A DNA stretch of 64,000 nt from Micromonospora sp. RP3T (lineage in GTDB: Bacteria; Actinomycetota; Actinomycetes; Mycobacteriales; Micromonosporaceae), in the NCBI RefSeq assembly GCF_003027925.1, contig NZ_PYPS01000002.1, forward strand, positions 310,001 to 374,000, written 5' to 3'. The notes under the pieces were generated by a model. The model was not told where the DNA came from. It worked only from the letters and a program-made list of their open reading frames with translations, and did no database searches. Below are positions 36,073 to 44,179 of this stretch, piece by piece (the stretch's first letter is position 1; each line of letters opens with the position of its first letter). The position numbers and the translations under genes are program-made.

Positions 36073-36786
36073 TCAGACGAGGGCGGCGTCGTGCACCAGC
36101 AGGGCGAGCTGCACCCGGTTGTTCAGGTCGAGCTTGGCCAGCAGCCGCGACACGTGGCCCTTCACGGTCGGCACGCTCATGCCCAGCCCGGCGGCGATCT
36201 CCGCGTTCGACCGGCCCTCGCCGACGAGCACCACCACATCCCGTTCCCGCTCGGTGAGGGCGGCCAGCCGGTCCCGCGCCCGGGCCCGACGGATCCCCGC
36301 GGCCGGATCCGCGATGTGGTCGACAAGTCGGCGGACCGCGGCGGGGGAGAGGATCGCCGCACCCCGGGCGACGGTGCGCACCGCGGCGAGGATCTCCCGG
36401 GGCGGAGTGTCCTTCAGCAGAAATCCGCACGCGCCGCCGCGCAGCGCGTCGAGCACGTACTCGTCGGCGTTGAACGTGGTCAGCACGATGATCTCCGGTG
36501 CGCCCGGCCGGGACCGGATGCGCCGGGTGGCGGTGAGCCCGTCGACGCGGGGCATCCGGACGTCCATCAGGATCACGTCCGGCCAGTGCGCGTGCGCCAT
36601 CGACACGGCCTGCGCGCCGTCGGCCGCCTCGGCGACCACCTCGATGTCGGGCGACCCGCCGACGAGGATGCGCAGCCCGGAGCGGACCAGCGGATCGTCG
36701 TCCACGACAGCCAGCCGGATCGGCCGCCGGCCGGGGTCCGACGCGGTGGCGGACGGCCCGTCGGGTGCGTCGGTCAGGCCGGCCAC
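36073..36786 (-). CDS. NarL-type response regulator
   Basis: 237 aa from the probable start GTG 36786, which overlaps the kinase stop by 13 bp; the start is uncertain because no clear ribosome site is seen. The receiver has VVDDDPL and phospho-acceptor D75 (VILMDVRMP), with TTFNADEYV and FLLKDTPP. The LuxR HTH is near 165-230 (LTERERDVVVLVGEGRSNAE, SVPTVKGHVSRLLAKL). It pairs with the kinase at 36774-37937. Confidence 0.92.
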   Translation of the reverse strand: MAGLTDAPDGPSATASDPGRRPIRLAVVDDDPLVRSGLRILVGGSPDIEVVAEAADGAQAVSMAHAHWPDVILMDVRMPRVDGLTATRRIRSRPGAPEIIVLTTFNADEYVLDALRGGACGFLLKDTPPREILAAVRTVARGAAILSPAAVRRLVDHIADPAAGIRRARARDRLAALTERERDVVVLVGEGRSNAEIAAGLGMSVPTVKGHVSRLLAKLDLNNRVQLALLVHDAALV

Positions 36787-37937
36787 GGCAGCCAGGCCTC
36801 GATCCGGTACTCCCCGCCCTCCGCGCCGTACCGCACCCGCCCACCGGCCATCGCCACCCGCTCGTCGATGCCGACCAGTCCCATCCCGCCGGGCCGGCCG
36901 CCACGCCCGCCGGTGCCCGGATGGGGATTGGCCACGACGATGCGCAGCCCTTCGCCGACCCGACCGGTCAGCCGGATCGTCGCGCTCGCGTCGCTGCCGT
37001 GCTTGCTCGCGTTGGTCAGCGCCTCCTGCGCGATCCGGTAGACCGTCCGTCCCACCATCGTCGGTGGCTCGTCGCCGGCCACCTCGTCGGCGAATTCGAC
37101 GCGCATCCCCGCCTCGCGGGCGCTGGCCACCAGGTCGGGCACGTCCGTGAGCCCGGGTTGCGGCGGCTCGGGCCGGCCCGCCACGCCGACGACGGCCCGC
37201 AGCTCCGCCAAGGCCTCGTGCGCGCTGGACCGGATCGCCCCGGCCGCGACCGCGATCTCGTCGGGTCGCGCGTCGACACGCACCTCCAAGGCGCCCGCGT
37301 GCAGGCTGATCAGCGACATCCGGTGCGCCAGCACGTCGTGCATCTCGCGGGCGATCCGGGCCCGTTCGGTGAGCCGTGCCTGCTCGACGCGCAGGTGCTG
37401 CTCGGCCTGCAACCGCGCCGCGTGTGCGCGCAGCGAGGCGGTGAGCCGCCGGTAGGCCTGCACGAACTGGCCCCACCCGATCGCCGCCGCGCCGGTCACC
37501 GCGCGGAGGACGACATCCACCCAGACCGGATACGGCGGATCGCCCTGGAGCAGGAAGTAGCCCACGCCGGTGCCGACGTGCGCCGCGCCCAACGCGAACA
37601 GCAGCCGGGCCCGGTGTCGGATCGCCGCGGTGAACAGCGCCACCAGGATCGGCCCGGTCGCCGTCACCGAGATCACGCCGAACGGGAGCAGGGCGAGCAG
37701 CATCGCCAACGAGCGTTGCCGCCGCATCGCCAACGGAACGGCGCAGAGCGCCCCGAGCAGCACGTCGACCGGCCACGGGATCGCCGCCCCGGCGGCGGTC
37801 GCGTCACCGATCCGCAGCATCGTCAGCCCGTACCCGAGCGCCACGGTGACCGCCACGGCGTCCGCGACGCGGTCCCGCACGGTCGCCCGATCCCCTGTCG
37901 GGTCCGGCACGAGCAGGGCGAAGAGCGCGGCGGCCAT
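36774..37937 (-). CDS. Sensor histidine kinase (HisKA_3 type)
   Basis: 387 aa from ATG 37937. The N-terminal half holds about five membrane helices (for example DAVAVTVALGYGLTML, LAMLLALLPFGVISVTA). The phosphoacceptor block is ERARIAREMHDVLAHRMSLI with His200. The ATPase domain has QEALTNASKHG and GGMGLVGIDERV. It is followed by its response regulator with overlapping ends. The gene diverges from the membrane protein at 38073, a possible target. This is the second such pair in the window. Confidence 0.92.
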   Translation of the reverse strand: MAAALFALLVPDPTGDRATVRDRVADAVAVTVALGYGLTMLRIGDATAAGAAIPWPVDVLLGALCAVPLAMRRQRSLAMLLALLPFGVISVTATGPILVALFTAAIRHRARLLFALGAAHVGTGVGYFLLQGDPPYPVWVDVVLRAVTGAAAIGWGQFVQAYRRLTASLRAHAARLQAEQHLRVEQARLTERARIAREMHDVLAHRMSLISLHAGALEVRVDARPDEIAVAAGAIRSSAHEALAELRAVVGVAGRPEPPQPGLTDVPDLVASAREAGMRVEFADEVAGDEPPTMVGRTVYRIAQEALTNASKHGSDASATIRLTGRVGEGLRIVVANPHPGTGGRGGRPGGMGLVGIDERVAMAGGRVRYGAEGGEYRIEAWLPWPA

Positions 37938-38072
37938 GCCCGCAGCCTAGGCGCTCCGGCGGCGGGCGGTAGCTACCAAAGTAGGGGCGCGGCCGGATCC
38001 TCCGACCCGTGCGGTCCGGCGGGTCCATCGGCGATCGTCATCCCGGTCGGAGTACCCGAGCGGGAGGTTGAC

Positions 38073-38756
38073 ATGGTCGGAGAGGGGGCGGTCGCGCACG
38101 CGCTGCGGCGGGCGGTCGGGACACGGGGCCGGATGGTCCTCCTGGTGGTGACGATCGGCGTGGGACTCGCCGCCGCGGCGCTCACGGCCGGGCTCCCGTC
38201 CGGCGAGCGCACCGTCGCCACGGTCGGCGAGCTGGTGCACGGGGCCGTCTCCGTCCCGCTGCCGTTCGTGGGTGTGCTGCTCGCGAACGATCTCCGCCGG
38301 TTCCCCGACGCGGGCGTGCGGGCCACGATCGCCGCGGCGGTGTCGATCGCCGTGGTCGTGGGGCTCGCCGGCGACGCCCTCTCCGTCGCCGCGCTGGCCG
38401 TGGCCGGATCCACCGCGCCGGACCCGTGGGCGCACGTCGGCGCGATCGCCGTGGCGGGCGTGCTGGTGCAGGTGCTCGCGCAGCTCGTCGGAACCGGGCT
38501 GGGCTTGCTGATCGGACGGCCGGCGTGGGCCTGTCCGGCGACGATCGTGCTGCCGCTCGGCGCGTACGCGCTGCTGACCCCGCTGGCCGCGGTCCGCGAC
38601 TGGCTCACCCCGTACGCGGCCCTGCGGGCGGTGCTCGTCGAGTCACCCGGGGGCCCGGGGTGGGCGCGGTGGGTGAGCGCGGCGCTGCTGTGGGGCGTGG
38701 CGCTCAACGTGGTCGGCGCCCGGAGGATCCGGGCTACCGGTGGTGGACGGTGGTGA
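38073..38756 (+). CDS. Multi-TM membrane protein of unknown function
   Basis: 227 aa from ATG 38073, with GGGAGG five bases upstream. Six hydrophobic segments are visible (MVLLVVTIGVGLAAAALTA, LPFVGVLLANDL, TIAAAVSIAVVVGLAGDAL, GAIAVAGVLVQVLAQLVG, ATIVLPLGAYALL, ALLWGVALNVVGA). The pattern recalls ABC-2-type permeases, but no ATPase is adjacent. It is divergent from the second two-component system, which may control it. The 3' end overlaps the convergent lipoprotein gene by 23 bp. Confidence 0.65.
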   Translation: MVGEGAVAHALRRAVGTRGRMVLLVVTIGVGLAAAALTAGLPSGERTVATVGELVHGAVSVPLPFVGVLLANDLRRFPDAGVRATIAAAVSIAVVVGLAGDALSVAALAVAGSTAPDPWAHVGAIAVAGVLVQVLAQLVGTGLGLLIGRPAWACPATIVLPLGAYALLTPLAAVRDWLTPYAALRAVLVESPGGPGWARWVSAALLWGVALNVVGARRIRATGGGRW

Positions 38757-39561
38757 CGGTGACCCGGTCGTCGGTCGCCTCGATGGTGCCGGTCCACTCG
38801 CCGTCGTCCTTGTCGAACGTGAGGGTGGTGGTCCCGTCGACGGTGCGGTCGCCGGTGACGTCGAAGAAGCCCCGGGGCAGGTGGTCGCGGTAGAACGCGA
38901 GCACCCGCTCCGGGGCGGGCTCGACCAGGGTGAGCCGCGCGCCGGCGGTGGTGTCGGAGAGGTCGCGCAGCCGGCTGCCCGGCGGGAAGCGGAAGTTGAA
39001 CGGCAGGTTCGTCACGCCCAGGTCCCGGCCGGTCAGCGCGGCCTCGGTGTCGTCCTGCGGCGGCGGCGCGGTCGTCCCGGCCGGTTGCGTGCGGGCGAAG
39101 GTGACGGTGGTGTCCCGGGAGCTGGTGATGACCGCGACGGTCCAGCCGCGTCCGGCGAGGTGCAGCGTCCCGGCGGTGTCGGTGCCCACCGGATACCCGG
39201 CCGCCGGACCGGCCTGACGGTAGTGGGTGAGCACCTGCTCCGGCGGGGGAGCGGCCAGGATCACCGTCGCCGAGGCCGGGTCGCCGAACACGGTGTCGAC
39301 CTTGCTGCCGGCGGGAAAGCCGAGTCCGGGTGCCACCGCGGGGACGGTCCGTCCGTCCACTGTCGTGCCGCCGTCCCGGCTCGGGTCGGTCGACGGGCTC
39401 GTCGGCGCGGCGGCGCCGGTCGCGCCGGTGCTCGTCGGGCCGCTCACCGGCTCGGCCGCGCCGCCGCAGCCCGTGGCCACGGCCAGCAGCGCGAGCCCCG
39501 CCAGCGCGGGCAGCAGCCGTCGGGCCGGTCCGCGGGCGGGCGTGGTCGGGGCGTGTGCCAT
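38734..39561 (-). CDS. Lipoprotein with two repeated domains
   Basis: 275 aa from ATG 39561. A signal peptide ends in the lipobox VATGC (Cys about 32), so the protein is lipid-anchored outside the membrane. After a Ser/Thr/Pro stretch there are two similar modules. The first has GFPAGSKVDTVFGDPASATV, then EQVLTHYRQA...GYPV. The second has FRFPPGSRLRDLSDTTAGAR, then ERVLAFYRDHLPRGFFDV. Each seems a small alpha-beta unit. I do not recognise the family. Confidence 0.75.
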   Translation of the reverse strand: MAHAPTTPARGPARRLLPALAGLALLAVATGCGGAAEPVSGPTSTGATGAAAPTSPSTDPSRDGGTTVDGRTVPAVAPGLGFPAGSKVDTVFGDPASATVILAAPPPEQVLTHYRQAGPAAGYPVGTDTAGTLHLAGRGWTVAVITSSRDTTVTFARTQPAGTTAPPPQDDTEAALTGRDLGVTNLPFNFRFPPGSRLRDLSDTTAGARLTLVEPAPERVLAFYRDHLPRGFFDVTGDRTVDGTTTLTFDKDDGEWTGTIEATDDRVTVTTVHHR

Positions 39562-39739
39562 GACGGGTCCCTTCAGGATGCGGTGCGGCTGCTCCGATCA
39601 TGCCGGCCCCGTCAACCGTCGTGTCGGCGGTCCCACAGCGTTGGAATTCTTGCCATCCGGTCGTCGGCGTGCCAGGGGCGCGTCTGGCCTGTTCAGGAGC
39701 GTTTTGAAGCGGTTGATGTTGCGGACCGGTTTCGAAAAG

Positions 39740-39760
39740 TTTGCCGCAAGGTATTGCAAA
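39740..39760. promoter_or_regulatory. Candidate amylase operator
   Basis: TTTGC (39740-39744) and GCAAA (39756-39760) are inverted around CGCAAGGTATT, about 90 bp before the amylase ATG. The sequence just 5' also has TTTCGAAA. Repeated TTGC/GCAA elements occur in maltose-regulated actinobacterial amylase promoters; the link to MalR is inference. Confidence 0.35.
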
Positions 39761-39851
39761 GACTTTCATGAATCCCGCATGGTGTTCGCTACCCGGATGG
39801 CCGTCCACCCCCGCGCACCCTTTCGAGCACCCCGGAAGAGGTACCCCTGCC

Positions 39852-42041
39852 ATGGAATCCCCCAGGCCACACCCGCGTGGTCGCGTCGCTCGCCTGTTGC
39901 TCGCCGCCGCGCTCGTCGCGACCGGCGGGACGGCGGTCGTCGCCGCTGCCACCACCGCCACCCCCGCCCGCGCCGCTACCGTCCTCAACGACAGCGAGGT
40001 GACCGCCAACCTCTGGGAATGGAACTGGCCCTCGGTCGCCGCCGCCTGCACCGACCACCTCGGCCCCGCCGGCTACGGCGCGGTGCAGGTGGCCCCGCCG
40101 CAGGAGTCGGTCAGCCTGCCGAACAGCCCCGACGGCGTGCACCCCTGGTACGAGGTGTACCAGCCGGTGTCGTACAAGCTGGACAGCCGGTTCGGCAACC
40201 GGCAGCAGTTCGCCGCCATGGTCACCGCCTGCCACGCCGCCGGCGTCCGGGTCTACGTGGACGCGGTGGTCAACCACATGGCCGGAACCAACAACCCGGC
40301 CGGCACGCGCGGGTACGCCGGCACCGAGTTCAGCGGCTACAGCTATCCGGCGGTGCCCTACGGCAGCGGGGACTTCCACCGGCCGGGGGACAACTGCCCG
40401 ACCTCCGGCGGCATCAGCGACTGGAACAACGAGTCCCAGGTGACGAGCTGTGAGCTGCTGTCCCTGTCGGACCTCTACACCGAGAAGGACGCGGTCCGCA
40501 GCAAGATCGCCGGCTACCTGAACGACCTGATCGGCCTCGGCGTCGACGGCTTCCGGGTGGACGCGGTCAAGCACGTCAGGAAGGACGACTTCGCGGCGAT
40601 CCTCGGCAAGCTGAACAACACCGTGGCGGAGGGCCGCCGCCCGTACGTCGCGCAGGAGATCTTCGACGGCGCCAGCAACCCGGCGTTGCAGGCCCGGGCG
40701 TTCATCGGCAACGGCGACGTGCTCGACTTCGGGTACGCCAAGGGCATCCGCTCGGCGTTCCTGGGCTCCATCTCCTCGCTGGCCAACGTGCCGAACTGGA
40801 ACCTCGACGCGCCCAGCGCCAACGTCTTCGCCATGGTCACCAACCACGACCTGGAGCGCGACGGGGTGGTGCTGTCGTACCAGAACGGCAGCGACTACGT
40901 GCTCGCCAACTACTTCGCGCTGGCGTACCCGCACGGCAAGCCGTCGGTCTACGACAGCTTCACCTGGTCCAACCGGAACCAGTCGCCGCCCAGCGACGGC
41001 ACCGGGCGCGTCACCGACACGGTCTGCGGCGCGGCCTGGAACTGCCTGACCCGCAGCGTCGGCATCAAGGGCATGGTCGGCTGGGCCAACGCGGCCCGCC
41101 CGGTGAAGACGGTCTCGGACTTCACCACCGTGAACAACAACGTGATCGGCTTCCACCGGGGCGACCGGGCGTGGATCGGCATCAACGACTCCGGCACCGC
41201 CACCACCGCCACGTTCACCACCGGCCTGGCCGACGGGCGGTACTGCGACGTCATCACGGGCGGCGCCACCGCCGCCGGCTGCACCGGCGGCACGGTGACC
41301 GTCTCCGGCGGCCGGGCCACCGTGACCGTCCCGGCCAACGGCGCGGTCGCGGTCCACGTCGGCGCGCGGCCCGGCACGAGCCCGTCGCCGACCGCCTCCC
41401 CGACGGTGTCGCCGACGGCCAGCCCGACCACCAGCCCCACCGACCGGGTCGCCACCACGTTCACCGTGAGCGCGACCCCGAGCGCCGGCCAGGACGTGTA
41501 CGTCGTCGGCAGCGTCCCCGAGCTGGGGTCGTGGACGCCGGCCAACGGCGTCCGGCTCACCGCTCAGGGCGGCGGCACCTACCGCGCGACCGTCGACCTG
41601 CCCCGGTCGACCGCGGTGGAGTACAAGTTCGTCAAGGTGACCACGGCCGGCGCGGTGACCTGGGAGTCCGGCGCGAACCGGAGCTTCACCACGCCGGCCG
41701 CCGGCACGTACGCGGTGACCGAGACGTTCCGCGGCGACACCGTCTCGACGGCGGTGGCCATCTCGTTCGCGGTCACCGCGACCACGGCCTACGGCCAGAA
41801 CGTGTTCGTGGTCGGCAACGTGGCGGCGTTGGGCGGGTGGAACCCGGCCAACGCGGTCGCGCTGTCCTCGGCCACCTACCCGGTCTGGCGGGCCACTGTC
41901 GACCTGCCGCCGAACACCGCGGTCGAGTACAAGTACGTCAAGAAGAACCCGGACGGCTCGGTGACCTGGGAGTCCGGCGCGAACCGGAGCTTCACCACGC
42001 CGGCCGGCGGCACCCGCACCGCCACCGACACCTGGCGCTGA
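39852..42041 (+). CDS. Secreted GH13 alpha-amylase with two CBM20 domains
   Basis: 729 aa from ATG 39852, with GGAAGAGG upstream. Signal peptide about 1-41. The catalytic barrel (about 42-400) has DAVVNHMAG, the nucleophile D237 in GFRVDAVKH, the acid/base E269 in AQEIFD and D333 in VTNHD. A C-terminal beta domain is followed by a Ser/Pro/Thr linker (SPTASPTVSP) and two CBM20 starch-binding domains (about 535-630 and 635-729). Both CBM20 copies contain WESGANRSFTTPA and are so alike that a tandem duplication is likely. It degrades starch outside the cell. Confidence 0.96.
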   Translation: MESPRPHPRGRVARLLLAAALVATGGTAVVAAATTATPARAATVLNDSEVTANLWEWNWPSVAAACTDHLGPAGYGAVQVAPPQESVSLPNSPDGVHPWYEVYQPVSYKLDSRFGNRQQFAAMVTACHAAGVRVYVDAVVNHMAGTNNPAGTRGYAGTEFSGYSYPAVPYGSGDFHRPGDNCPTSGGISDWNNESQVTSCELLSLSDLYTEKDAVRSKIAGYLNDLIGLGVDGFRVDAVKHVRKDDFAAILGKLNNTVAEGRRPYVAQEIFDGASNPALQARAFIGNGDVLDFGYAKGIRSAFLGSISSLANVPNWNLDAPSANVFAMVTNHDLERDGVVLSYQNGSDYVLANYFALAYPHGKPSVYDSFTWSNRNQSPPSDGTGRVTDTVCGAAWNCLTRSVGIKGMVGWANAARPVKTVSDFTTVNNNVIGFHRGDRAWIGINDSGTATTATFTTGLADGRYCDVITGGATAAGCTGGTVTVSGGRATVTVPANGAVAVHVGARPGTSPSPTASPTVSPTASPTTSPTDRVATTFTVSATPSAGQDVYVVGSVPELGSWTPANGVRLTAQGGGTYRATVDLPRSTAVEYKFVKVTTAGAVTWESGANRSFTTPAAGTYAVTETFRGDTVSTAVAISFAVTATTAYGQNVFVVGNVAALGGWNPANAVALSSATYPVWRATVDLPPNTAVEYKYVKKNPDGSVTWESGANRSFTTPAGGTRTATDTWR

Positions 42042-43309
42042 GCGTGCGCGGCCCGTCCCCGCACCTCGGGGACGGGCCGCGCCCGACGGCCGGGCCGGCG
42101 GGAACGGTCGGGCGCGTGGGTTCGCCGTCCGCGTCCGGCGGCCGCCAGCAGCGCCACGACCAGGCACGTCACGGCGGCGGCGACGAGCGGCGGCCGGCCG
42201 CCGAGGCGTACGGCCGCCGAGCCGAGCGGGATGGCCAGCGTGATCGGCCCGAACATCAGCGTGTTCGCGGTGCCGGACACCCGGCCGAGCAGCGCCGGCC
42301 GCGTGTGCGTCTGGACCGCGGTGACGGCGGCGACGAGCGTCCACGGCAGACCGACGCCGATCACCGCCGAGGCGGCGACGGTCGCCGGCCACCAGGGCAG
42401 GCACCGACCCAGGCAGCCGGCGGCGAACAGCGCGGTGCCGGCGACGCCGACCGCGACCGCGCCCCGCCTGTCGACGAGTCGTCCCACCGCCAGGCCGGCG
42501 AGCACCGAACCGCCGCCCTGGGCGCTGGCCAGCACGCCGAGGAACGTCGACGGCAGGGCCAGCTCCGTGGTCACCACGGTGTAGAGCGCGGCGGTGGTGA
42601 AGCCGGACATCGCGATCGACACGGCGGCGAGCGTCACCGGCACGCGCACCGCACGCTCGTCGAGGAGGGCGGCGAGTCCGGCGCGCAGGCCGGGTGGGCG
42701 GCCCGCCGCCGGGCCGGGCGGCGCGGTCGGCGGGTCGGCGGCGGCCTGGGTGCCGCCGGTGGCGGGTAACCGCAGCGCGGCGTAGAGGAGCGCGACGAGC
42801 ACCGGCGCGGCGGCGCTGAGCACGGCCACCGGGTAGCCGCCCCGCCACGCGTAGAGGCCCGCGCCGGCGAGCGGCGCCACCAGCTTCATGCCCTCCTGGG
42901 CGCTGGACCGCCAGCCGTTGACGTCGGCGAGCTGCGCCGGGGACAGCGCCGCCGGCAGCAGCGCCGTCTCGCCGGCGTCGATCAGCACGTAGCTGACCCC
43001 GTAGGCGGCGGCGACCACGAAGATCAGCCAGGTCTGGTCCGGCCCGCGTACCGCGAGCAGACAGAGCAGGGTCGCGGCCAACGCCAGGTTGACGCCGATG
43101 ACCAGCGGTCGCCGGGGCGTCCGGTCCAGCACCCCGCCGAGCCACGGTCCGGCCAGCACCGGCACGTACACGCAGAGCCCGGCGAGCGCGGCCTGCCCGG
43201 TGGAGCCGGTGAGGTCCAGCACCCAGATGCCGGCGACCAGGGCCATGGCGCTGCCGCCGAGCCCGGACAGCAGCGAGATGGTCACGAACAGTGCGGCATT
43301 GCGACGCAT
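41876..43309 (-). CDS. MFS transporter whose frame reads through into the amylase gene
   Basis: 477 aa from ATG 43309. About ten to twelve membrane helices occupy residues 1-395, with the MFS loop motif GGVLDRTPRRP near 57 and a second RLVDRRGA. The normal family length is near 400. Here no stop occurs until 41876, so residues from about 410 onward come first from a hairpin (42046-42082) and then from the antisense of the amylase's last CBM20 (166-bp overlap). Loss of the original stop is likely. Probably a drug or metabolite exporter. It is preceded by a regulator and shared operator-like repeats. Confidence 0.82.
   Translation of the reverse strand: MRRNAALFVTISLLSGLGGSAMALVAGIWVLDLTGSTGQAALAGLCVYVPVLAGPWLGGVLDRTPRRPLVIGVNLALAATLLCLLAVRGPDQTWLIFVVAAAYGVSYVLIDAGETALLPAALSPAQLADVNGWRSSAQEGMKLVAPLAGAGLYAWRGGYPVAVLSAAAPVLVALLYAALRLPATGGTQAAADPPTAPPGPAAGRPPGLRAGLAALLDERAVRVPVTLAAVSIAMSGFTTAALYTVVTTELALPSTFLGVLASAQGGGSVLAGLAVGRLVDRRGAVAVGVAGTALFAAGCLGRCLPWWPATVAASAVIGVGLPWTLVAAVTAVQTHTRPALLGRVSGTANTLMFGPITLAIPLGSAAVRLGGRPPLVAAAVTCLVVALLAAAGRGRRTHAPDRSRRPGRRARPVPEVRGRAAHAQRQVSVAVRVPPAGVVKLRFAPDSQVTEPSGFFLTYLYSTAVFGGRSTVARQTG
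42046..42082. terminator. Hairpin between amylase and MFS genes
   Basis: GCGCGGCCCGTCCCCG (42046-42061) and CGGGGACGGGCCGCGC (42067-42082) are perfect 16-bp arms with a 5-base loop, starting 4 bp after the amylase stop. It lies inside the extended MFS frame. Confidence 0.85.
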
Positions 43310-43338
43310 GAGTCGTCCTCCGGAACTGAGCGGGGATG

Positions 43339-43361
43339 ACTCATATCCTCAGTTCTTGAGT
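43339..43361. promoter_or_regulatory. ACTCA-N13-TGAGT repeat before the MFS gene
   Basis: An inverted repeat 30 bp upstream of the MFS start, in its promoter zone. Within it CTCA/TGAG units recur (CTCAAGAACTGAG on the minus strand). Confidence 0.35.
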
Positions 43362-43387
43362 GTGGGGCTGGCAATGCCGCCCGACGA

Positions 43388-43406
43388 CGTCAATCCTTTG
43401 TTGACA
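43388..43406. promoter_or_regulatory. CGTCAA-N7-TTGACA operator-like site, copy 2
   Basis: Same layout as the site at 43871-43889. It overlaps the stop codon of the HTH regulator and lies upstream of the MFS gene. Confidence 0.5.
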
Positions 43407-43869
43407 GTGCGGCGGCGACGCGGTCCGCCGCGCTGCGGGCCGGCGCGGGTAGTCGCGGTCCGACGTCGGCCAGGTCCGCCACGAGGTACGCGGCCAGCGC
43501 GTACAACGGCCCCGGCTCGGCGTCGAGGGCGGACGCGCTGGTGTCGCGCACCAGCGCGGCGCGGCGGAACCGACCGTCCCACGCCCGGTCCGCCGTGATC
43601 CAGCGGTGCAGGTCCGAGACGGCGGCCCGCAGCGCCACCACCTCGGCCGACCAGGCCCGGTCGAGTCGTCCGAGTCGGGACCGGCGGGCCGCCACGAGTC
43701 GTTGCCGGCGTTGCTCGGCGGCCTGCCGGCTGCTCAGTCCCAACGCGCCGGCGATGTCGGCCCAGGTCGCGCCGTCGTGCCGGGCTCGGTCGATCAGCTC
43801 CAGCTCCCGCTCGTCCAGTCGGGCCCGGGCGGCACCGATCTCGGACAGGCCTGCCAGCTCCGGAGTCAT
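43390..43869 (-). CDS. HTH regulator resembling HSP18-type transcriptional regulators
   Basis: 159 aa from ATG 43869. The N-terminal HTH (about 20-60) reads LELIDRARHDGATWADIAGA then LGLSSRQAAEQRRQRLVAAR, a pattern seen in actinobacterial proteins annotated as HSP18 transcriptional regulators. The rest is helical without recognisable domain. A TGTCAA-N7-TTGACA palindrome sits one base before the ATG and a near copy covers its stop, upstream of the MFS gene. It probably represses both itself and the transporter. The heat-shock link is only by family name. Confidence 0.7.
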   Translation of the reverse strand: MTPELAGLSEIGAARARLDERELELIDRARHDGATWADIAGALGLSSRQAAEQRRQRLVAARRSRLGRLDRAWSAEVVALRAAVSDLHRWITADRAWDGRFRRAALVRDTSASALDAEPGPLYALAAYLVADLADVGPRLPAPARSAADRVAAALSTKD

Positions 43870-43870
43870 C

Positions 43871-43889
43871 TGTCAACATTACATTGACA
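43871..43889. promoter_or_regulatory. TGTCAA-N7-TTGACA operator-like palindrome, copy 1
   Basis: TGTCAACATTACATTGACA is a perfect 6-bp inverted repeat with a 7-base spacer, immediately before the regulator's ATG. A repressor bound here would block its own initiation. Confidence 0.6.
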
Positions 43890-44111
43890 CATCTCCGTCG
43901 GCGGGCCGCCCCGGGTCCGTGGCGTCCGGCCGGTCCGCCGCGACCGGCCACCCGTTCGCCCGTGCGAAGACATCGATGATTGTGACGACTTGACGTCCGG
44001 CGTGTTATCGCTCACAGTCGATGTGTGCATCTCCGGAATCGTGGCGCATCATCGGCGGTCCGGAGTGCCCGCCCGGCCCGGGCGCGCACCCCTCTCGCGT
44101 GGCAGCTCGAA

Positions 44112-44125
44112 TGTTAGCGCTAACA
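44112..44125. promoter_or_regulatory. LacI-family operator before the GH43 gene
   Basis: TGTTAGCGCTAACA is a perfect 14-bp palindrome with central GCGC-type symmetry, 54 bp before ATG 44180. The half-site TGTTAGCG recurs upstream of the fucosidase gene. The remaining region between 43890 and 44111 shows no gene. Confidence 0.65.
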
Positions 44126-44179
44126 GGCTGAGCTGTCCGTCGTCCTCGCACCGCGCGCCGGCCCGAACGAAGGAGGAGC

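Noticed and set aside
39789..43145. An 1118-codon minus-strand open frame
   Set aside because: It covers the amylase antisense and an alternative frame of the MFS gene; only the amylase and MFS frames carry family motifs.
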